From: Kytococcus aerolatus
GTDB taxonomy: Bacteria; Actinomycetota; Actinomycetes; Actinomycetales; Dermatophilaceae
Assembly: GCF_900187395.1 (NCBI RefSeq)
Contig: NZ_FYEZ01000001.1
Coordinates: 806,001 to 870,000, forward strand
DNA length: 64,000 bases
Direction: 5' to 3'
Shown: one piece after another, positions 51,939-64,000 of the stretch
Layout: each line of letters starts with the position of its first letter
Position numbering within the stretch: the stretch's first letter is position 1
Program-made: the position numbers and the translations under genes
Notes under the pieces: generated by a model
The model's database searches: none
The model's input: only the letters and a program-made list of their open reading frames with translations
What the model was told of the DNA's origin: nothing

Positions 51939-52442
51939 ATGGCCAGCGAGTCCTCGTTCGACGTCGTGAGCAAGGTCGACCGCCAGGAGGTCGCCAACGC
52001 GGTGAACCAGGCCGCCAAGGAGATCAACACCCGCTTCGACTTCCGCAACGTCGGCGCGTCGGTGGAGCTCAACGGCGACTCCCTCACCCTGAAGGCCAGC
52101 TCCGAGGAGCGCTGCCTGGCCGTCCTCGACGTGCTGCAGACCAAGCTCGTGAAGCGGGGCGTCTCGCTGAAGTCGGTGGACTTCGGCGAGGAGGCCACCC
52201 CGAAGGCCTCCGGCAAGGAGTACCGCCTGGACGGCGTGCTCAAGGAGGGCCTGAGCCAGGAGACCGCCAAGAAGATCGCCAAGCAGATCCGCGACGAGTT
52301 CGGCAAGTCCGTCAAGCCGGTCATCCAGGGTGACGAGCTGCGGGTGAGCTCCAAGAGCCGCGACGACCTGCAGGCCGTGCAGCGGGCGCTGAAGGCCAAC
52401 GAGGACATCGACGCGGCGCTGCAGTTCACCAACTACCGCTGA
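51939..52442 (+). CDS. yajQ: YajQ-family nucleotide-binding protein
   Basis: 167 residues, two ferredoxin-like halves. The motifs ESSFDVVSKVDRQEV, NTRFDFRNVGASVE and LKEGLSQETAKKIAKQIRDE are highly characteristic. Family members bind nucleotides or c-di-GMP and act in signalling; role in this organism unknown. AGGAGCACAC precedes the ATG. Confidence 0.92.
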   Translation: MASESSFDVVSKVDRQEVANAVNQAAKEINTRFDFRNVGASVELNGDSLTLKASSEERCLAVLDVLQTKLVKRGVSLKSVDFGEEATPKASGKEYRLDGVLKEGLSQETAKKIAKQIRDEFGKSVKPVIQGDELRVSSKSRDDLQAVQRALKANEDIDAALQFTNYR

Positions 52443-52465
52443 GGCACCGAGCAGCGCGGGTACGT

Positions 52466-52499
52466 GCGAGGGCCCCGGGTGATCGCCCGGGGCCCTCGC
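52466..52499. terminator. bidirectional terminator
   Basis: Fourteen-bp perfect stem GCGAGGGCCCCGGG/CCCGGGGCCCTCGC with a TGATCG loop after yajQ, convergent with the DUF218 gene. Confidence 0.8.
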
Positions 52500-52517
52500 T
52501 TCGCCTCGCCCGACGGC

Positions 52518-53173
52518 TCAGTCCGTCGGCGTCCCGGCGATGCGGGAGGCCGGCACCCCGGGGTCGGTGAACCCGTACTTCAGGCCCATCCCCACCTCGA
52601 ACACCGCCGAACGCAGCGCCGGCCCGGGGTACTCGAACCACCGGTGGTCGTCGGCCCGCACGAGGCGCTCGGCCAGGTCAGGCCGCAGCTGCTGGACGTG
52701 ACGACGGGCCCGCAGCCCGTGGAAGGCGTCGCTCACGAGCGCGATCTCGTCGCAGTCCCCCACCAGCGGCAGGCTGTTGCGCACGTTCTCGAAGGTCGTG
52801 GAGGCCGTCTCCTCCAGGAGCACCTCGTCGGCCCGCAGGCCGAGCCGCTGCGCGTGCTCGGCCATCACCGCCGCCTCCGATCGGTCACACTCCGTCGCCG
52901 TGCTCCCGGCCCAGCCGGTGAAGACGGCCCGCACCGGACCGGGGTGCGCGGCCGCGGTCCGCACCGCGTTGAGGCAGCGCTGGTGCTGCAGCCCGTGGAC
53001 CTTCCCGCCACGCGCGCTCGGGCGCCCGAGGACGATCATCCCCAGCCGCCCGGCTCCCTGCGGCTCCTGCGCCGCTGTGCGGTGGGCGATCGCCTGCGCG
53101 ATCTCGCCGGGCAGCGCCACGGCCATGACGCCAGCCCGCGCCAACGCCCCGCCCATCCCCTTCGCCGGGGTGC

Positions 53174-53177
<4 letters not shown>
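52518..53177 (-). CDS. YdcF/DUF218-family protein
   Basis: 219 residues. Pattern of the family: GMIVLGRPSARGGK, VFTGWAGSTATECD, ETASTTFENVRNS and VSDAFHGLRARR. Members bind nucleotide-like or lipid-linked substrates; one, SanA/ElyC, acts in envelope maintenance. No membrane anchor here. Its ATG overlaps the pepN stop. Confidence 0.82.
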
Positions 53178-55708
<2,531 letters not shown>

Positions 55709-55781
55709 CCTGCACCCCGGTACCGGCCCCCGTCACCCGTGGCACGGTGATCATGCCCGGGACGGGGGGCGGCGCAGCCGC

Positions 55782-56654
55782 TCAGAGGTGACCGAGGGCC
55801 CGGGCCTGCGCCTCGAGCCGGGCCACGCGGGCGTCGGTCGAGGGGTGGGTGGAGAAGAGCTGCGAGACGTCCCCGGCCCGGAAGGGGTTGGCGATCATCA
55901 TGTGGCTCACCGTCTCCACCTGCGGCTCCGGTCGCAGCGGGCGGGCCCGGACGCCTGACTCGATCTTCCGCAGGGCGCTGGCCAGGGCCAGCGGGTCCCC
56001 GGTGAGGGCAGCCCCGTCCTCGTCGGCGTCGTACTCGCGGGTCCGCCCGATGGCCAGCTGGATGACGCTGGCGGCGACCGGGGCGAGGAAGACCATCGCC
56101 AGCATGACCAGCGGGTTCGGCCGCTCCTGGTTGCCGCCCCCGAAGAACATGAGCATCTGCGCCACCGAGGTGATGACACCGGCGATCGCCGCGGCCACCG
56201 ACGAGGTGAGGATGTCGCGGTTGTAGACGTGCATCAGCTCGTGGCCCAGCACCCCGCGCAGCTCGCGCTCGTCGAGCAGCTCGAGGATGCCGGTGGTGCA
56301 GCAGACCGCCGCGTTCCGCGGGTTGCGCCCGGTGGCGAAGGCGTTGGGCGCGCTGGTGGGCGAGACGTAGAGGCGCGGCATCGGCTGTCCGGCGGCGGTG
56401 GAGAGCTCGTGCACGATCCGGTACATCGCCGGGGCCTCCACCGGGGAGACCTCGCGCGCCCGCATCGACCGGATCGCCAGCTTGTCGGAGTTCCAGTAGC
56501 TCCAGAAGGTCGTCACGACACTCAGCAGGGCGAAGAACCAGATGTAGCGGCCACCCCCGACGACCGCTCCCATGCCGAGCAGCAGGGCCCAGATGAGGGA
56601 GAAGAGCAGGACTGTCTTGAGTCCGTTGAAGTGCGAGCGCATGACCTGCATCAT
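55782..56654 (-). CDS. htpX: membrane zinc metalloprotease HtpX
   Basis: 290 residues. Two N-terminal helices ([32 protein letters not shown]), HELMH at 138-142 with third ligand Glu207 in REYDADEDG, then two more helices around 152-200. Membrane protein quality control. GGGGGAG lies 4 nt before the first of two adjacent ATGs. Confidence 0.93.
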   Translation of the reverse strand: MMQVMRSHFNGLKTVLLFSLIWALLLGMGAVVGGGRYIWFFALLSVVTTFWSYWNSDKLAIRSMRAREVSPVEAPAMYRIVHELSTAAGQPMPRLYVSPTSAPNAFATGRNPRNAAVCCTTGILELLDERELRGVLGHELMHVYNRDILTSSVAAAIAGVITSVAQMLMFFGGGNQERPNPLVMLAMVFLAPVAASVIQLAIGRTREYDADEDGAALTGDPLALASALRKIESGVRARPLRPEPQVETVSHMMIANPFRAGDVSQLFSTHPSTDARVARLEAQARALGHL

Positions 56655-56708
56655 GACACTCCCCCGGGGGTTCCGGGAGCGCTCGGGCACCTCCCGGAGC
56701 ACCGGTCC

Positions 56709-56714
56709 TAGACT
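56709..56714 (+). promoter_or_regulatory. -10 box of MFS gene, leaderless geometry
   Basis: TAGACT, then 6 nt, then GTG at 56721. No ribosome-binding site; this is one of the clearest cases of the pattern. Confidence 0.5.
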
Positions 56715-56720
56715 GCGGCG

Positions 56721-58151
56721 GTGACGACCTCGCCCGCCCCCGCGCCCCCGGCCGCGGACGCGCGCGCCGACGGTCGCCTCCTGGCGGTCCTGCTCGTCCC
56801 CCTCTTCATGGCCCTGCTGGCCGTCTCGGTGGTCAACGTCGCCCTGGCCCCGATCGGGCACTCCCTGGAGGCCGACGACAGCGCCCTGCAGTGGGTCGTC
56901 TCCGGGTACGCGCTGGCCTTCGGCGTGTTCCTGGTCCCCGCCGGCCGCCTCGGTGACCTCATGGGACGGCGCCCCCTCTTCCAGCTGGGCGTGGCGGTGT
57001 TCACCCTCGGCTCGCTGGGTGCCGCCCTGGCCCCGACGGTCGAGCTGCTCAACGCGGCACGCCTCCTGCAGGGGCTGGGCTCCGGACTCATCAACCCGCA
57101 GACGATCGGCCTCATCCAGGCCCACTTCCGCGGTCAGGCCCGGGCCCGGGCCTTCGCCACGATGGCCACCACCGTGGCCCTGGCCACCGCCTTCGGGCCG
57201 GTCGTGGGCGGGCTGCTCATCCAGCTCCTCGGGGACGAGCTGGGCTGGCGGTGGATGTTCGCCCTCAACGTGCCCCTGGGCCTCGTGACCCTCGCCCTCG
57301 CCCGCCGATGGGTGCCCGAGGACCGGGTGCGCACCGGCGGGTTCCCGGACATCGACCCGGTCGGGACCGTCCTGCTCGCCCTGAGCACGCTGGCGTTCAT
57401 GTGGCCGTTCGTGGAGCGTTCCGGGTCCAGCTGGTGGCTCCTGCTCCCGGCGGCCGCGCTGACCGGCTCCTTCGTCCTCTGGGAGCGCCGCTACCGCCGG
57501 CGGGGCGGGCACCCGGTCGTGGACCTGGACATGTTCCGGAGCCGGGCCTTCCGCAACGGCATCGCGATCGTCTCCATCCACTTCCTGGGGGCCACGAGCA
57601 TCTTCCTGGTGATCCCCCTGTGGCTCCAGATGCACCTGGGGCACGGTGCGCTGGCCGCCGCGCTGGCCCTGCTCCCGGCCTCGGTGGGTTCCGGCTTCTC
57701 CGCCCAGGTCGCAGGACGGCACGTCCTGCGGATGGGGCGACGGCTGGTGATCGGGGGTTTCCTCGTGGTGATCACCGCCCTCCTCCTGCTGGTGCTCCTC
57801 GTCCCGCTCATCGAGTCCGGGCAGCTCCCCTGGTGGACGGTCTGCCTCTCCACCCTCCTCATCGGCCTCGGTCAGGGGTCGGTCGTGAGCCCGAACACCA
57901 CCCTCACCCTGCAGGCGATGGACAGCCGGCAGGGCGGCGTGGCCGGCGGACTCATGTCCCTGGGGCAGCGTCTCGGCACCGCGGTGGGAACCGCCCTGGT
58001 ACCGGGCGTGCTCTTCGCGCTCGTGGGGGCCGAGGCCGGCTGGACGGACGCCTTCCGTGCCACCCTGCTGACCATCGTGGCCCTCACCCTGGCGGCCACC
58101 GCCCTCAGCGTCCTGGACCTGCGCCGCGAACGACAGGAGCGTCACGCATGA
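56721..58151 (+). CDS. MFS drug exporter, DHA2 (EmrB/QacA) type
   Basis: 476 residues, 13-14 membrane helices. Motif A ([13 protein letters not shown]) and the motif-C-like [12 protein letters not shown] are present, as in 14-helix proton antiporters. Substrate unknown. Start GTG. Its stop overlaps the next ATG (ATGA), so it is cotranscribed with rarD. Confidence 0.87.
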   Translation: MTTSPAPAPPAADARADGRLLAVLLVPLFMALLAVSVVNVALAPIGHSLEADDSALQWVVSGYALAFGVFLVPAGRLGDLMGRRPLFQLGVAVFTLGSLGAALAPTVELLNAARLLQGLGSGLINPQTIGLIQAHFRGQARARAFATMATTVALATAFGPVVGGLLIQLLGDELGWRWMFALNVPLGLVTLALARRWVPEDRVRTGGFPDIDPVGTVLLALSTLAFMWPFVERSGSSWWLLLPAAALTGSFVLWERRYRRRGGHPVVDLDMFRSRAFRNGIAIVSIHFLGATSIFLVIPLWLQMHLGHGALAAALALLPASVGSGFSAQVAGRHVLRMGRRLVIGGFLVVITALLLLVLLVPLIESGQLPWWTVCLSTLLIGLGQGSVVSPNTTLTLQAMDSRQGGVAGGLMSLGQRLGTAVGTALVPGVLFALVGAEAGWTDAFRATLLTIVALTLAATALSVLDLRRERQERHA

Positions 58152-59101
58152 ACCCGCAGCAGAGCCCCGGTGTGGTCTTCGGCTTCCTCGCCTACCTCCT
58201 CTGGGGCGCCTTCCCGCTGTACTTCATGATGCTGGCGCCGGCCGGCCCCTGGGAGATCCTCGGCCACCGCGTGGTGTGGTCCCTCCTCTTCTGTCTCGTG
58301 GTGCTCATGGCCCTCGGCCGGCTGGGGGACCTCGCCGAGCTGGCGCGGGACCGGCGGCGGGCCTGGCTCATGGCGGCGGCGGGCCTGACCATCGGCGTGA
58401 ACTGGACGGTCTACGTGGCCGCGGTGACCACCGGCCACGTCACCGAGGCCGCCCTGGGCTACTTCCTCAACCCGCTGGCGACCATCGTGCTGGGGGTCGT
58501 GCTCCTGCGGGAGCGGCTGCGCCCGCTGCAGTGGCTGGCCGTCGGCATCGCCGGCGTCGCCGCGGCCTACCTGACCCTCGACTACGGCGAGCCGCCGTGG
58601 ATCTCGCTGGCGCTGGCCCTGAGCTTCGCCACCTACGGCCTGCTCAAGAAGCGGGTGGGGGCGAGCGTCTCGGCCCTGCAGTCCCTGACCGCCGAGACGA
58701 TCGCGCTGCTGCCGATCGCCCTGGGGATCCTGACCTGGCTGGCCCTCTCGCCCCCCGGCTCGACGACGACCCACCAGACCTTCGCCGGGCACGGCTGGGG
58801 GCACGCGCTCTGGCTGGTCTCGGCCGGCGTGGCCACCGCGATCCCCCTCCTGCTCTTCGCCGCTGCCGCCTCCCGGGTGACCCTCGTGACCATCGGGATG
58901 CTGCAGTTCCTCACCCCGGTCCTCCAACTGCTGGTCGGGGTCCTGCTCATGGGCGAGACGATGCCGGCCAGCCGCTGGGCCGGCTTCACCCTGGTGTGGA
59001 TCGCCCTGGCCCTGCTGGTGGTCGACATGGTGCGTGCCGCCGGACAGCGGCGGCGCCACGACCGGCTCGCCCGAGCCGCCGGGGGAAGCTCGGGCTCCTG
59101 A
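58148..59101 (+). CDS. rarD: RarD-type EamA transporter
   Basis: 317 residues with ten helices in two EamA repeats. The opening [18 protein letters not shown] and the [27 protein letters not shown] region are specific for RarD. Cargo of RarD proteins is poorly known. Coupled to the MFS gene. Confidence 0.9.
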   Translation: MNPQQSPGVVFGFLAYLLWGAFPLYFMMLAPAGPWEILGHRVVWSLLFCLVVLMALGRLGDLAELARDRRRAWLMAAAGLTIGVNWTVYVAAVTTGHVTEAALGYFLNPLATIVLGVVLLRERLRPLQWLAVGIAGVAAAYLTLDYGEPPWISLALALSFATYGLLKKRVGASVSALQSLTAETIALLPIALGILTWLALSPPGSTTTHQTFAGHGWGHALWLVSAGVATAIPLLLFAAAASRVTLVTIGMLQFLTPVLQLLVGVLLMGETMPASRWAGFTLVWIALALLVVDMVRAAGQRRRHDRLARAAGGSSGS

Positions 59102-59119
59102 GGCACCGGTACCCCGGAC

Positions 59120-59174
59120 GGCCACGTGGTGGACACCCGGCGTTCACCTCCACACCACCGACGGGCCACCTCGT
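59120..59174 (+). promoter_or_regulatory. PHO-box-like array of five 11-nt repeats before phoX
   Basis: Units GGCCACGTGGT, GGACACCCGGC, GTTCACCTCCA, CACCACCGACG and GGCCACCTCGT each keep CAC at positions 4-6, exactly 11 nt apart (59123, 59134, 59145, 59156, 59167). A -10-like TAGGTT lies at 59180, so the array covers the -35 region as a PhoP activator site would. Confidence 0.6.
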
Positions 59175-59179
59175 GCCCC

Positions 59180-59185
59180 TAGGTT
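59180..59185 (+). promoter_or_regulatory. phoX -10 box
   Basis: TAGGTT 6 nt after the repeat array; the -35 region is replaced by the PHO-box-like repeats. It leaves a leader of about 55 nt with GGAGG before the ATG. Confidence 0.5.
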
Positions 59186-59245
59186 CGAGAGGCGGCCTGT
59201 CCCGTGTGCCGCACCACCACCACTCGAACCCCTGCGGAGGACCCC

Positions 59246-61315
59246 ATGCGCAACGAGAAGCGCCGTTTCCTGCCGATCCTCAACCAGCCGCTGACCGGCG
59301 GCCGTTCGGCCATGACCTGCAAGTACCGCTGCGCCGACCAGTGCTCGCAGCCGGTCCCGAACCCGTCCGACAACGCCTACTTCGGTGACGTCGTCGCCGA
59401 GGGTGCCTCGCGTCGTTCCGTGCTCGTCGCCGGTGGCCTGGGTCTCGCGGCCGCCGCTGCCGCGGGCACCGCCAACATGCCGTCCGCCCGCGCCGCCAAC
59501 GTGCAGGCCGAGGGTGCCGAGATCCTGGGCTTCGAGGGCATCGCCCCGACCCCGGCAGACGTGGACGCCGTGAAGGTGCCCGCCGGCTTCGAGTGGAACG
59601 CCACCTCCTACTGGGGCCAGCCGCTGAAGGCCGGCGCCCCCGAGCTCGACTTCGAGAACCAGACCGAGGCCGCCCAGAAGGAGCAGGTCGGCTACAACGC
59701 CGACTTCGTCACCGTCATCCCGACCGGTGACAACACCGCCATCCTCGGCTTCAACAACGAGTACGTGAACCCCGAGCTCATGTGGCAGTCCGTCGCCGAC
59801 GGCGAGGACATGACCGACGAGCAGATCAAGGTCACCATGGCCGCCCACGGCCTGACCATCATCGGCCTGAAGCGCAAGGACGCCGACTCGTTCTACGAGC
59901 ACGACCTGAGCTCCCCGGTGAACCGCCGCATCCACATGCACACCGAGTTCGCCATCTCCGGCCCGGCCGCCGGCCACGAGCTCATGAAGACGTCCGCCGA
60001 CCCGACCGGCACCGTCGCCTACGGCACCAACAACAACTGCGCCGGTGGCCTGACCCCCTGGGGCACCATCATCTCCGGCGAGGAGAACTGGCACGGCTAC
60101 TTCGCCTCCGCCGGCGCCCCGGCCGAGATGGCCGAGGAGATCGAGCGCTACGGCATGGGCGAGGAGGGCCGCTTCCAGTGGGAGAAGGTCGAGGACCGCT
60201 TCTCCATGGCCGCCGAGCCCAACGAGACCCACCGCTTCGGCTACATCGTCGAGATCGACCCGGCCGACCCGACCTCCACCCCGGTGAAGCACACCGCCCT
60301 GGGTCGCTTCAAGCACGAGGGCGGCAACACCATCATCGCCGCCGACGGCCACGCCGTGACCTACATGGGTGACGACGAGCGCTTCGAGTACGTCTACAAG
60401 TTCGTCTCGAAGGACAAGTACGTCGAGGGCGACAAGAAGCACAACATGACCCTCCTCTCCGAGGGTGACCTCTACGTCGCCACCTTCACCGGTGACGGCT
60501 TCGAGGACGGCGTCTGCGACGGCACCGGTGTCTGGAAGCCGCTGGTCAAGGACGGCAAGTCCATGGTCGACGGCATGTCCGTGGCCGAGGTCCTCATCTT
60601 CACCCGCATGGCCGCCGACAAGGTCGGCGCCACGAAGATGGACCGCCCGGAGGACGTGGAGCCGAACCCGGTCAACGGCCGCATCTACGCCGCCATGACC
60701 AACAACTCCAAGCGCTCCCCCTCCGAGATCGACGAGCCGAACCCGCGCGCCGAGAACAAGCACGGCCACATCGTCGAGATCGCCGAGGCCGGCGGCGACC
60801 ACACCGCCACCGAGTTCCAGTGGGCCCTGGTGCTCATCGCCGGTGACCCCAACGACCCGGACACCTACTTCGCGGGCTACGACAAGTCGCAGGTCGCCCC
60901 GATCTCCTGCCCGGACAACGTGGCCTTCGACTCCAAGGGCAACCTGTGGATCGCCACCGACGGCATGCCCGGCACCCTGGGCCACTGCGACGCGCTCTAC
61001 ATCATGCCGGTGGACGGCGAGGACCGCGGCAAGCTGCAGCAGTTCCTCTCGGTGCCCGCCGGCGCCGAGTGCTGCGGCCCCTGGATCGGTTACGACGGCA
61101 CCTCGGTGTTCATCGCCGTCCAGCACCCGGGCGAGGTCGACGACGCCTCCCCGGCCAACCCGGTCTCGAAGTTCCCCTACGACGGTCTCGGCCAGCCGCG
61201 CCCGGGCGTCGTCGAGGTGAAGCGCCAGGGTGGCGGCCCGGTCATCGACACCGGTGTCACCAACTCCTCGGCCTTCACCCAGGCCCAGGCCCAGGTCGGC
61301 GGCATGCTCCGCTGA
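59246..61315 (+). CDS. phoX: Tat-exported alkaline phosphatase PhoX (DUF839)
   Basis: 689 residues. Twin-arginine signal SRRSVLVAGGLGLAAAAAAG begins at residue 55, after a long n-region with CKYRCADQC, as is usual for this subgroup. The beta-propeller has the FNNEYVNPEL metal region, LTPWGTIISGEENWHGYF and GMPGTLGHCDALY. Calcium/iron-dependent phosphomonoesterase that scavenges phosphate outside the cell. GGAGG 5 nt before the ATG; a longer frame upstream has no support. Confidence 0.9.
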   Translation: MRNEKRRFLPILNQPLTGGRSAMTCKYRCADQCSQPVPNPSDNAYFGDVVAEGASRRSVLVAGGLGLAAAAAAGTANMPSARAANVQAEGAEILGFEGIAPTPADVDAVKVPAGFEWNATSYWGQPLKAGAPELDFENQTEAAQKEQVGYNADFVTVIPTGDNTAILGFNNEYVNPELMWQSVADGEDMTDEQIKVTMAAHGLTIIGLKRKDADSFYEHDLSSPVNRRIHMHTEFAISGPAAGHELMKTSADPTGTVAYGTNNNCAGGLTPWGTIISGEENWHGYFASAGAPAEMAEEIERYGMGEEGRFQWEKVEDRFSMAAEPNETHRFGYIVEIDPADPTSTPVKHTALGRFKHEGGNTIIAADGHAVTYMGDDERFEYVYKFVSKDKYVEGDKKHNMTLLSEGDLYVATFTGDGFEDGVCDGTGVWKPLVKDGKSMVDGMSVAEVLIFTRMAADKVGATKMDRPEDVEPNPVNGRIYAAMTNNSKRSPSEIDEPNPRAENKHGHIVEIAEAGGDHTATEFQWALVLIAGDPNDPDTYFAGYDKSQVAPISCPDNVAFDSKGNLWIATDGMPGTLGHCDALYIMPVDGEDRGKLQQFLSVPAGAECCGPWIGYDGTSVFIAVQHPGEVDDASPANPVSKFPYDGLGQPRPGVVEVKRQGGGPVIDTGVTNSSAFTQAQAQVGGMLR

Positions 61316-61330
61316 CCCCCCGGTCCGACA

Positions 61331-61368
61331 CCGGAGGCCCCGTCCCCTCGTGGGGGCGGGGCCTCCGG
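61331..61368 (+). terminator. terminator after phoX
   Basis: Stem CCGGAGGCCCCG/CGGGGCCTCCGG with inner CCCC/GGGG pairing, 16 nt past the phoX stop. Confidence 0.8.
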
Positions 61369-61383
61369 GCATCCCGGGGAGGA

Positions 61384-61425
61384 ACGCAGAAGGGGGCGCG
61401 CCCGCAGGCGCGCCCCCTTCTGCGT
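61384..61425 (-). terminator. terminator after polyprenyl synthase
   Basis: Perfect 19-bp stem ACGCAGAAGGGGGCGCGCC and complement with a CGCA loop, 11 nt past the minus-strand stop. Back to back with the phoX terminator. Confidence 0.85.
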
Positions 61426-61435
61426 CGTGCGGGTG

Positions 61436-62443
61436 TCACACCACGCGGTCGGCCACCGCGTGGACGAGATCACGCAGCGCCTCGGGCACCTCGCCCTCAC
61501 CGAGGGGCTCCAGCAGCTCGATCGTGCGCCGGGCGTACTCCTGGGTGTACGCCCGGGCCTCGGCCATGGCCGGGTGAGCGCGCAGCAGCTCCAGCGCCTC
61601 GTCCAGGTCCTCCTCGGCCACCGGCCCGGCCAGCAGCTCGCGCAGGCGGGCCCCCTCCGGGTCCGTGCTTCGACGGGCGAAGAGCACCGGGAGGGTCGCC
61701 TTCCCCTCGCGCAGGTCGGTACCCGGGGTCTTCCCGGAGGTCTCGGCCTCCGCGGCGACGTCGAGCAGGTCGTCGGCCAGCTGGAAGACCACACCGAGAC
61801 GCTGCCCGTACTCCCCGACGAGCTCGATCGTCGCGTCGTCGCAGCCGGAGAACATCGCCCCGTAACGAGCCGCGGTCGAGACGAGGATGCCGGTCTTGTC
61901 ACCCAGCACACCCAGCAGGTACTCCACCGGGTCGACACCCTCCGGCACCGGACGGTCGTCGCGGATCTGGCCCGCACAGAGCCGGACGAAGGTCTGGGCC
62001 TGCAGCCGGACCGCCTCGGGTCCCAGGTGGGAGACGAGCTCGGAGGAGCGTCCGAAGAGCAGGTCCCCCACGACGACGGCGGTACCCGTGCCGAAGCGGG
62101 CGTTGGCACTCGCGACACCGCGCCGCAGGTCGGCCTCGTCCATGACGTCGTCGTGGTACAGCGAGGCGAGGTGGACCAGCTCGACGGCGGCGGCCGCCTG
62201 CACCACCTCCGGGGTGACACCCCGCCCCAGGTGCGCCACGAGCAAGGTGAGCTGCGGGCGGAAGCGCTTGCCGCCGGCGTTCAGCAGGTGCGCCGAGGCC
62301 TCGGCGATGAAGGGGTCGTCGTGGGACACCACGTCCTGCAGCAGTACGTCGACCTGCTCCAGGCCGGTCTCGACGCCGCGGGCGGCATCGGGGCAGGTGT
62401 TCTCCACGGTGGGACCTCGCTGGGACTCGGGGGGATGGTTCAT
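61436..62443 (-). CDS. polyprenyl diphosphate synthase (menaquinone side chain)
   Basis: 335 residues. First aspartate-rich motif DDVMD at 98-102 and second DDLLD; GGKRFRPQL at 57-65. Makes a long all-trans prenyl diphosphate, probably hepta- to nonaprenyl for menaquinone given menG and menF next door. Chain length cannot be read directly. Start ATG at 62443; the frame extends upstream without similarity. Confidence 0.9.
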   Translation of the reverse strand: MNHPPESQRGPTVENTCPDAARGVETGLEQVDVLLQDVVSHDDPFIAEASAHLLNAGGKRFRPQLTLLVAHLGRGVTPEVVQAAAAVELVHLASLYHDDVMDEADLRRGVASANARFGTGTAVVVGDLLFGRSSELVSHLGPEAVRLQAQTFVRLCAGQIRDDRPVPEGVDPVEYLLGVLGDKTGILVSTAARYGAMFSGCDDATIELVGEYGQRLGVVFQLADDLLDVAAEAETSGKTPGTDLREGKATLPVLFARRSTDPEGARLRELLAGPVAEEDLDEALELLRAHPAMAEARAYTQEYARRTIELLEPLGEGEVPEALRDLVHAVADRVV

Positions 62444-62489
62444 GGTCGACGGGGCCCGGTCGCCGGACCCCACCGCCGAGTGCTCAGTA

Positions 62490-63185
62490 TCACCCGCGGC
62501 GGCGCGCGGTGTGCAACGCGACGATGCCACCGGTCAGGTTCCGGTGGTGCACCTCCGACCACCCGGCACCCTCCACGAGGGCGCGGACGCCCTCCTGGTC
62601 GGGCCAGGCGGTGATGGACTCGGCCAGGTAGTCGTAGCTCTCGGGGTTGGAGGAGACCACGCCGGCCACGCGGGGCAGGGCCCGGGTGAGGTAGGCGTCG
62701 TAGGCCTTCCGGAAGGTCGGGTTGGTCGGCGTCGAGAACTCGCAGAGCACCAGGCGGCCGCCCCGGCGGGTGACCCGGGCCATCTCGCGCAGGGCCACCG
62801 CGGGGTCGGCGACGTTGCGCAGGGCGAAGCTGATGGTCACGACGTCGAAGGAGGCGTCCTCGAAGGGCAGGTCCATCGCGTCGGCGTGGGTGAAGGGCAG
62901 GTCCGGGCGGCGGCGGCGCCCCTCGGCGAGCATGCCCTCGGAGAAGTCGGCGGGCACCACGTCGGCGCCGGCGTCGGCCAGCGGCTCGCTGGAGGTACCG
63001 GTGCCGGCACCCAGGTCGAGGATCCGCATGCCGGGACGCGGGGCGATCTCCCGGGTCACGGCCCGGCGCCACAGGCGCGACTGACCACCGGAGAGCACGT
63101 CGTTCGTCAGGTCGTACCGGGCAGCCACCTCGTCGAACATCGACGAGACGTGCGAGGGGTCCTTGGCGAGGCTGGCGCGACTCAT
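62490..63185 (-). CDS. menG: demethylmenaquinone methyltransferase
   Basis: 231 residues, SAM-dependent. [20 protein letters not shown] and [15 protein letters not shown] (SAM motif I), then [19 protein letters not shown] are the UbiE/MenG signature. Last step of menaquinone synthesis. Divergent from menF; a minus-strand GAGACT 7 nt before the ATG may be a leaderless -10. Confidence 0.94.
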   Translation of the reverse strand: MSRASLAKDPSHVSSMFDEVAARYDLTNDVLSGGQSRLWRRAVTREIAPRPGMRILDLGAGTGTSSEPLADAGADVVPADFSEGMLAEGRRRRPDLPFTHADAMDLPFEDASFDVVTISFALRNVADPAVALREMARVTRRGGRLVLCEFSTPTNPTFRKAYDAYLTRALPRVAGVVSSNPESYDYLAESITAWPDQEGVRALVEGAGWSEVHHRNLTGGIVALHTARRRG

Positions 63186-63228
63186 GGGGTCCAGTCTCCC
63201 ACCCGGTCGCTGGCGCGGAGAGGGTGGC

Positions 63229-63234
63229 TACTCT
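63229..63234 (+). promoter_or_regulatory. -10 box of menF, near-leaderless geometry
   Basis: TACTCT followed after 8 nt by the ATG at 63243; no ribosome-binding site. Confidence 0.45.
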
Positions 63235-63242
63235 CGGCCCCG

Positions 63243-64000
63243 ATGAGCCACCCGACGCAGCCCTCGACCCCACCCTCGACGCCGGCTCTCCCGCCCACCT
63301 CGGGCGAGCCGGCGCTGCGGGCGGTGACCAGCCTCCACCCCGCCGACGAGATCGACCTCGTCCGGCTGCTGCCCCACGGCCCGGCCACGGAGCTCGTCGC
63401 CTGGGTGCGCGGGGGCGAGGGCATGGTCGGCTGGGGGCGCGCCCTGGAGCTGAGCGCCACCGGACCGGGGCGCTGGGCGGAGCTGGCCGACCGATGGCGG
63501 GAGGTGACCGACGCCTCCACCGACGAGGGGTCCGCGGGGGCACCTCGGGGTGCCGGGCTCGTGGCCTGGGTCTCGGCGGCGTTCAGCGACGACTCCCCGG
63601 CCGGCTCGACGCTCGTTGTGCCCCGGACCGTCGTCGGGGTGCACGAGGGGGTGGCGTGGGTGACCCGCATCGAGCAGCTCTCCCCCGGCGTGGTGTCGGA
63701 GGACGTCCCGTCCACCGGCACCACGGGAGCCACGGGAGCCGATGCCCTGCCCCGGGAGGGCACCCCGCCGGTCGCCCCGCGGGGGCTGCGGGAGGCCCCG
63801 GGACTCACCCCGGACGAGGGCTGGGAGGAGGTCGTCGCCGCAGGCATCGACGCCGTGCGGGGCGGACGGGCCGAGAAGGTGGTGCTGGCCCGCGACGTGC
63901 TCGCCACCGCCGCCGAGCCGCTCGACCTCCGGTGGCTGCTGCAGCGCTTCGCCGCCGGGTATCCCGACACGTGGACCTTCGCCGTGGACGGGCTGGTGGG
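63243..64000 (+). CDS. menF: isochorismate synthase MenF, 5' part (gene cut by window)
   Basis: The frame stays open from the ATG at 63243 to the right edge (about 252 codons), so the gene is incomplete here. After a Pro/Ser/Thr-rich start, the chorismate-enzyme segment RAEKVVLARDV, including the lysine of the isochorismate synthases, lies near residue 216-226. It commits chorismate to menaquinone. Divergent from menG. Confidence 0.88.
   Translation, partial: MSHPTQPSTPPSTPALPPTSGEPALRAVTSLHPADEIDLVRLLPHGPATELVAWVRGGEGMVGWGRALELSATGPGRWAELADRWREVTDASTDEGSAGAPRGAGLVAWVSAAFSDDSPAGSTLVVPRTVVGVHEGVAWVTRIEQLSPGVVSEDVPSTGTTGATGADALPREGTPPVAPRGLREAPGLTPDEGWEEVVAAGIDAVRGGRAEKVVLARDVLATAAEPLDLRWLLQRFAAGYPDTWTFAVDGLV

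Noticed and set aside
48494-52333. 1279-codon plus-strand frame through cstR, rocD and an MFS gene
   Set aside because: Overlaps several well-supported genes and a tRNA; no domain seen.

Overview
High-GC Gram-positive DNA from an actinobacterium. Gene order and protein style fit the order Micrococcales, perhaps near Intrasporangiaceae or Ornithinimicrobiaceae; the family is inferred, not proven. Evidence: very high GC with strong G/C bias at third codon positions, the actinobacterial chain tRNA-Thr/tRNA-Met/rpmG/hadA-hadB then tRNA-Trp/secE/nusG/rplK/rplA then rplJ/rplL, rpoB/rpoC, rpsL/rpsG/fusA/tuf and rpsJ onward, many four-base ATGA/GTGA gene overlaps, GTG and TTG starts, and several genes whose start codon lies 6-8 nt after a -10 box (leaderless pattern).

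Layout. 1-9.7 kb: S10/spc ribosomal-protein operon on the minus strand (rpsJ to rpmD, cut at base 1) behind a promoter and a structured leader of about 310 nt. 9.7-14.4 kb: str operon (rpsL, rpsG, fusA, tuf). 14.4-22.2 kb: rpoB and rpoC with a near-consensus promoter. 22.3-25.8 kb: a single-chain double ABC exporter with one consensus and one degenerate ATP site. 25.9-31.2 kb: rplJ-rplL behind a leader with a terminator hairpin, a small two-gene insert (membrane protein plus HTH/DUF3887-like protein), rplK-rplA, nusG, secE and tRNA-Trp. 31.4-38.5 kb: aminotransferase, acidic protein plus adenosine deaminase, an exported metallophosphoesterase with a PHO-box-like array, murB, hadA/hadB-like hydratase genes, rpmG, tRNA-Met and tRNA-Thr. 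38.7-45.5 kb: lipid cluster, MaoC hydratase, high-molecular-weight FabG and thiolase, divergent from a TetR regulator and an acyl-CoA oxidase-like enzyme. 45.5-48.9 kb: a CstR-type persulfide detoxification locus. 49-59 kb: rocD, MFS transporter, tRNA-Tyr, yajQ, ydcF-like gene, pepN, htpX, a second MFS pump and rarD. 59.2-61.3 kb: Tat-exported PhoX phosphatase behind a second 11-nt-repeat PHO-box-like array. 61.4-64 kb: menaquinone genes (polyprenyl diphosphate synthase, menG, and the 5' part of menF cut by the window end).

Most of the window is core genome. No mobile element, CRISPR array or rRNA gene was seen. The less ordinary signals are regulatory: two 11-nt direct-repeat arrays ahead of two exported phosphatases, a GC-rich palindrome placed inside the promoter spacer of the sulfur operon, repeated -10/6 nt/start spacing, and hairpins in ribosomal-protein leaders.
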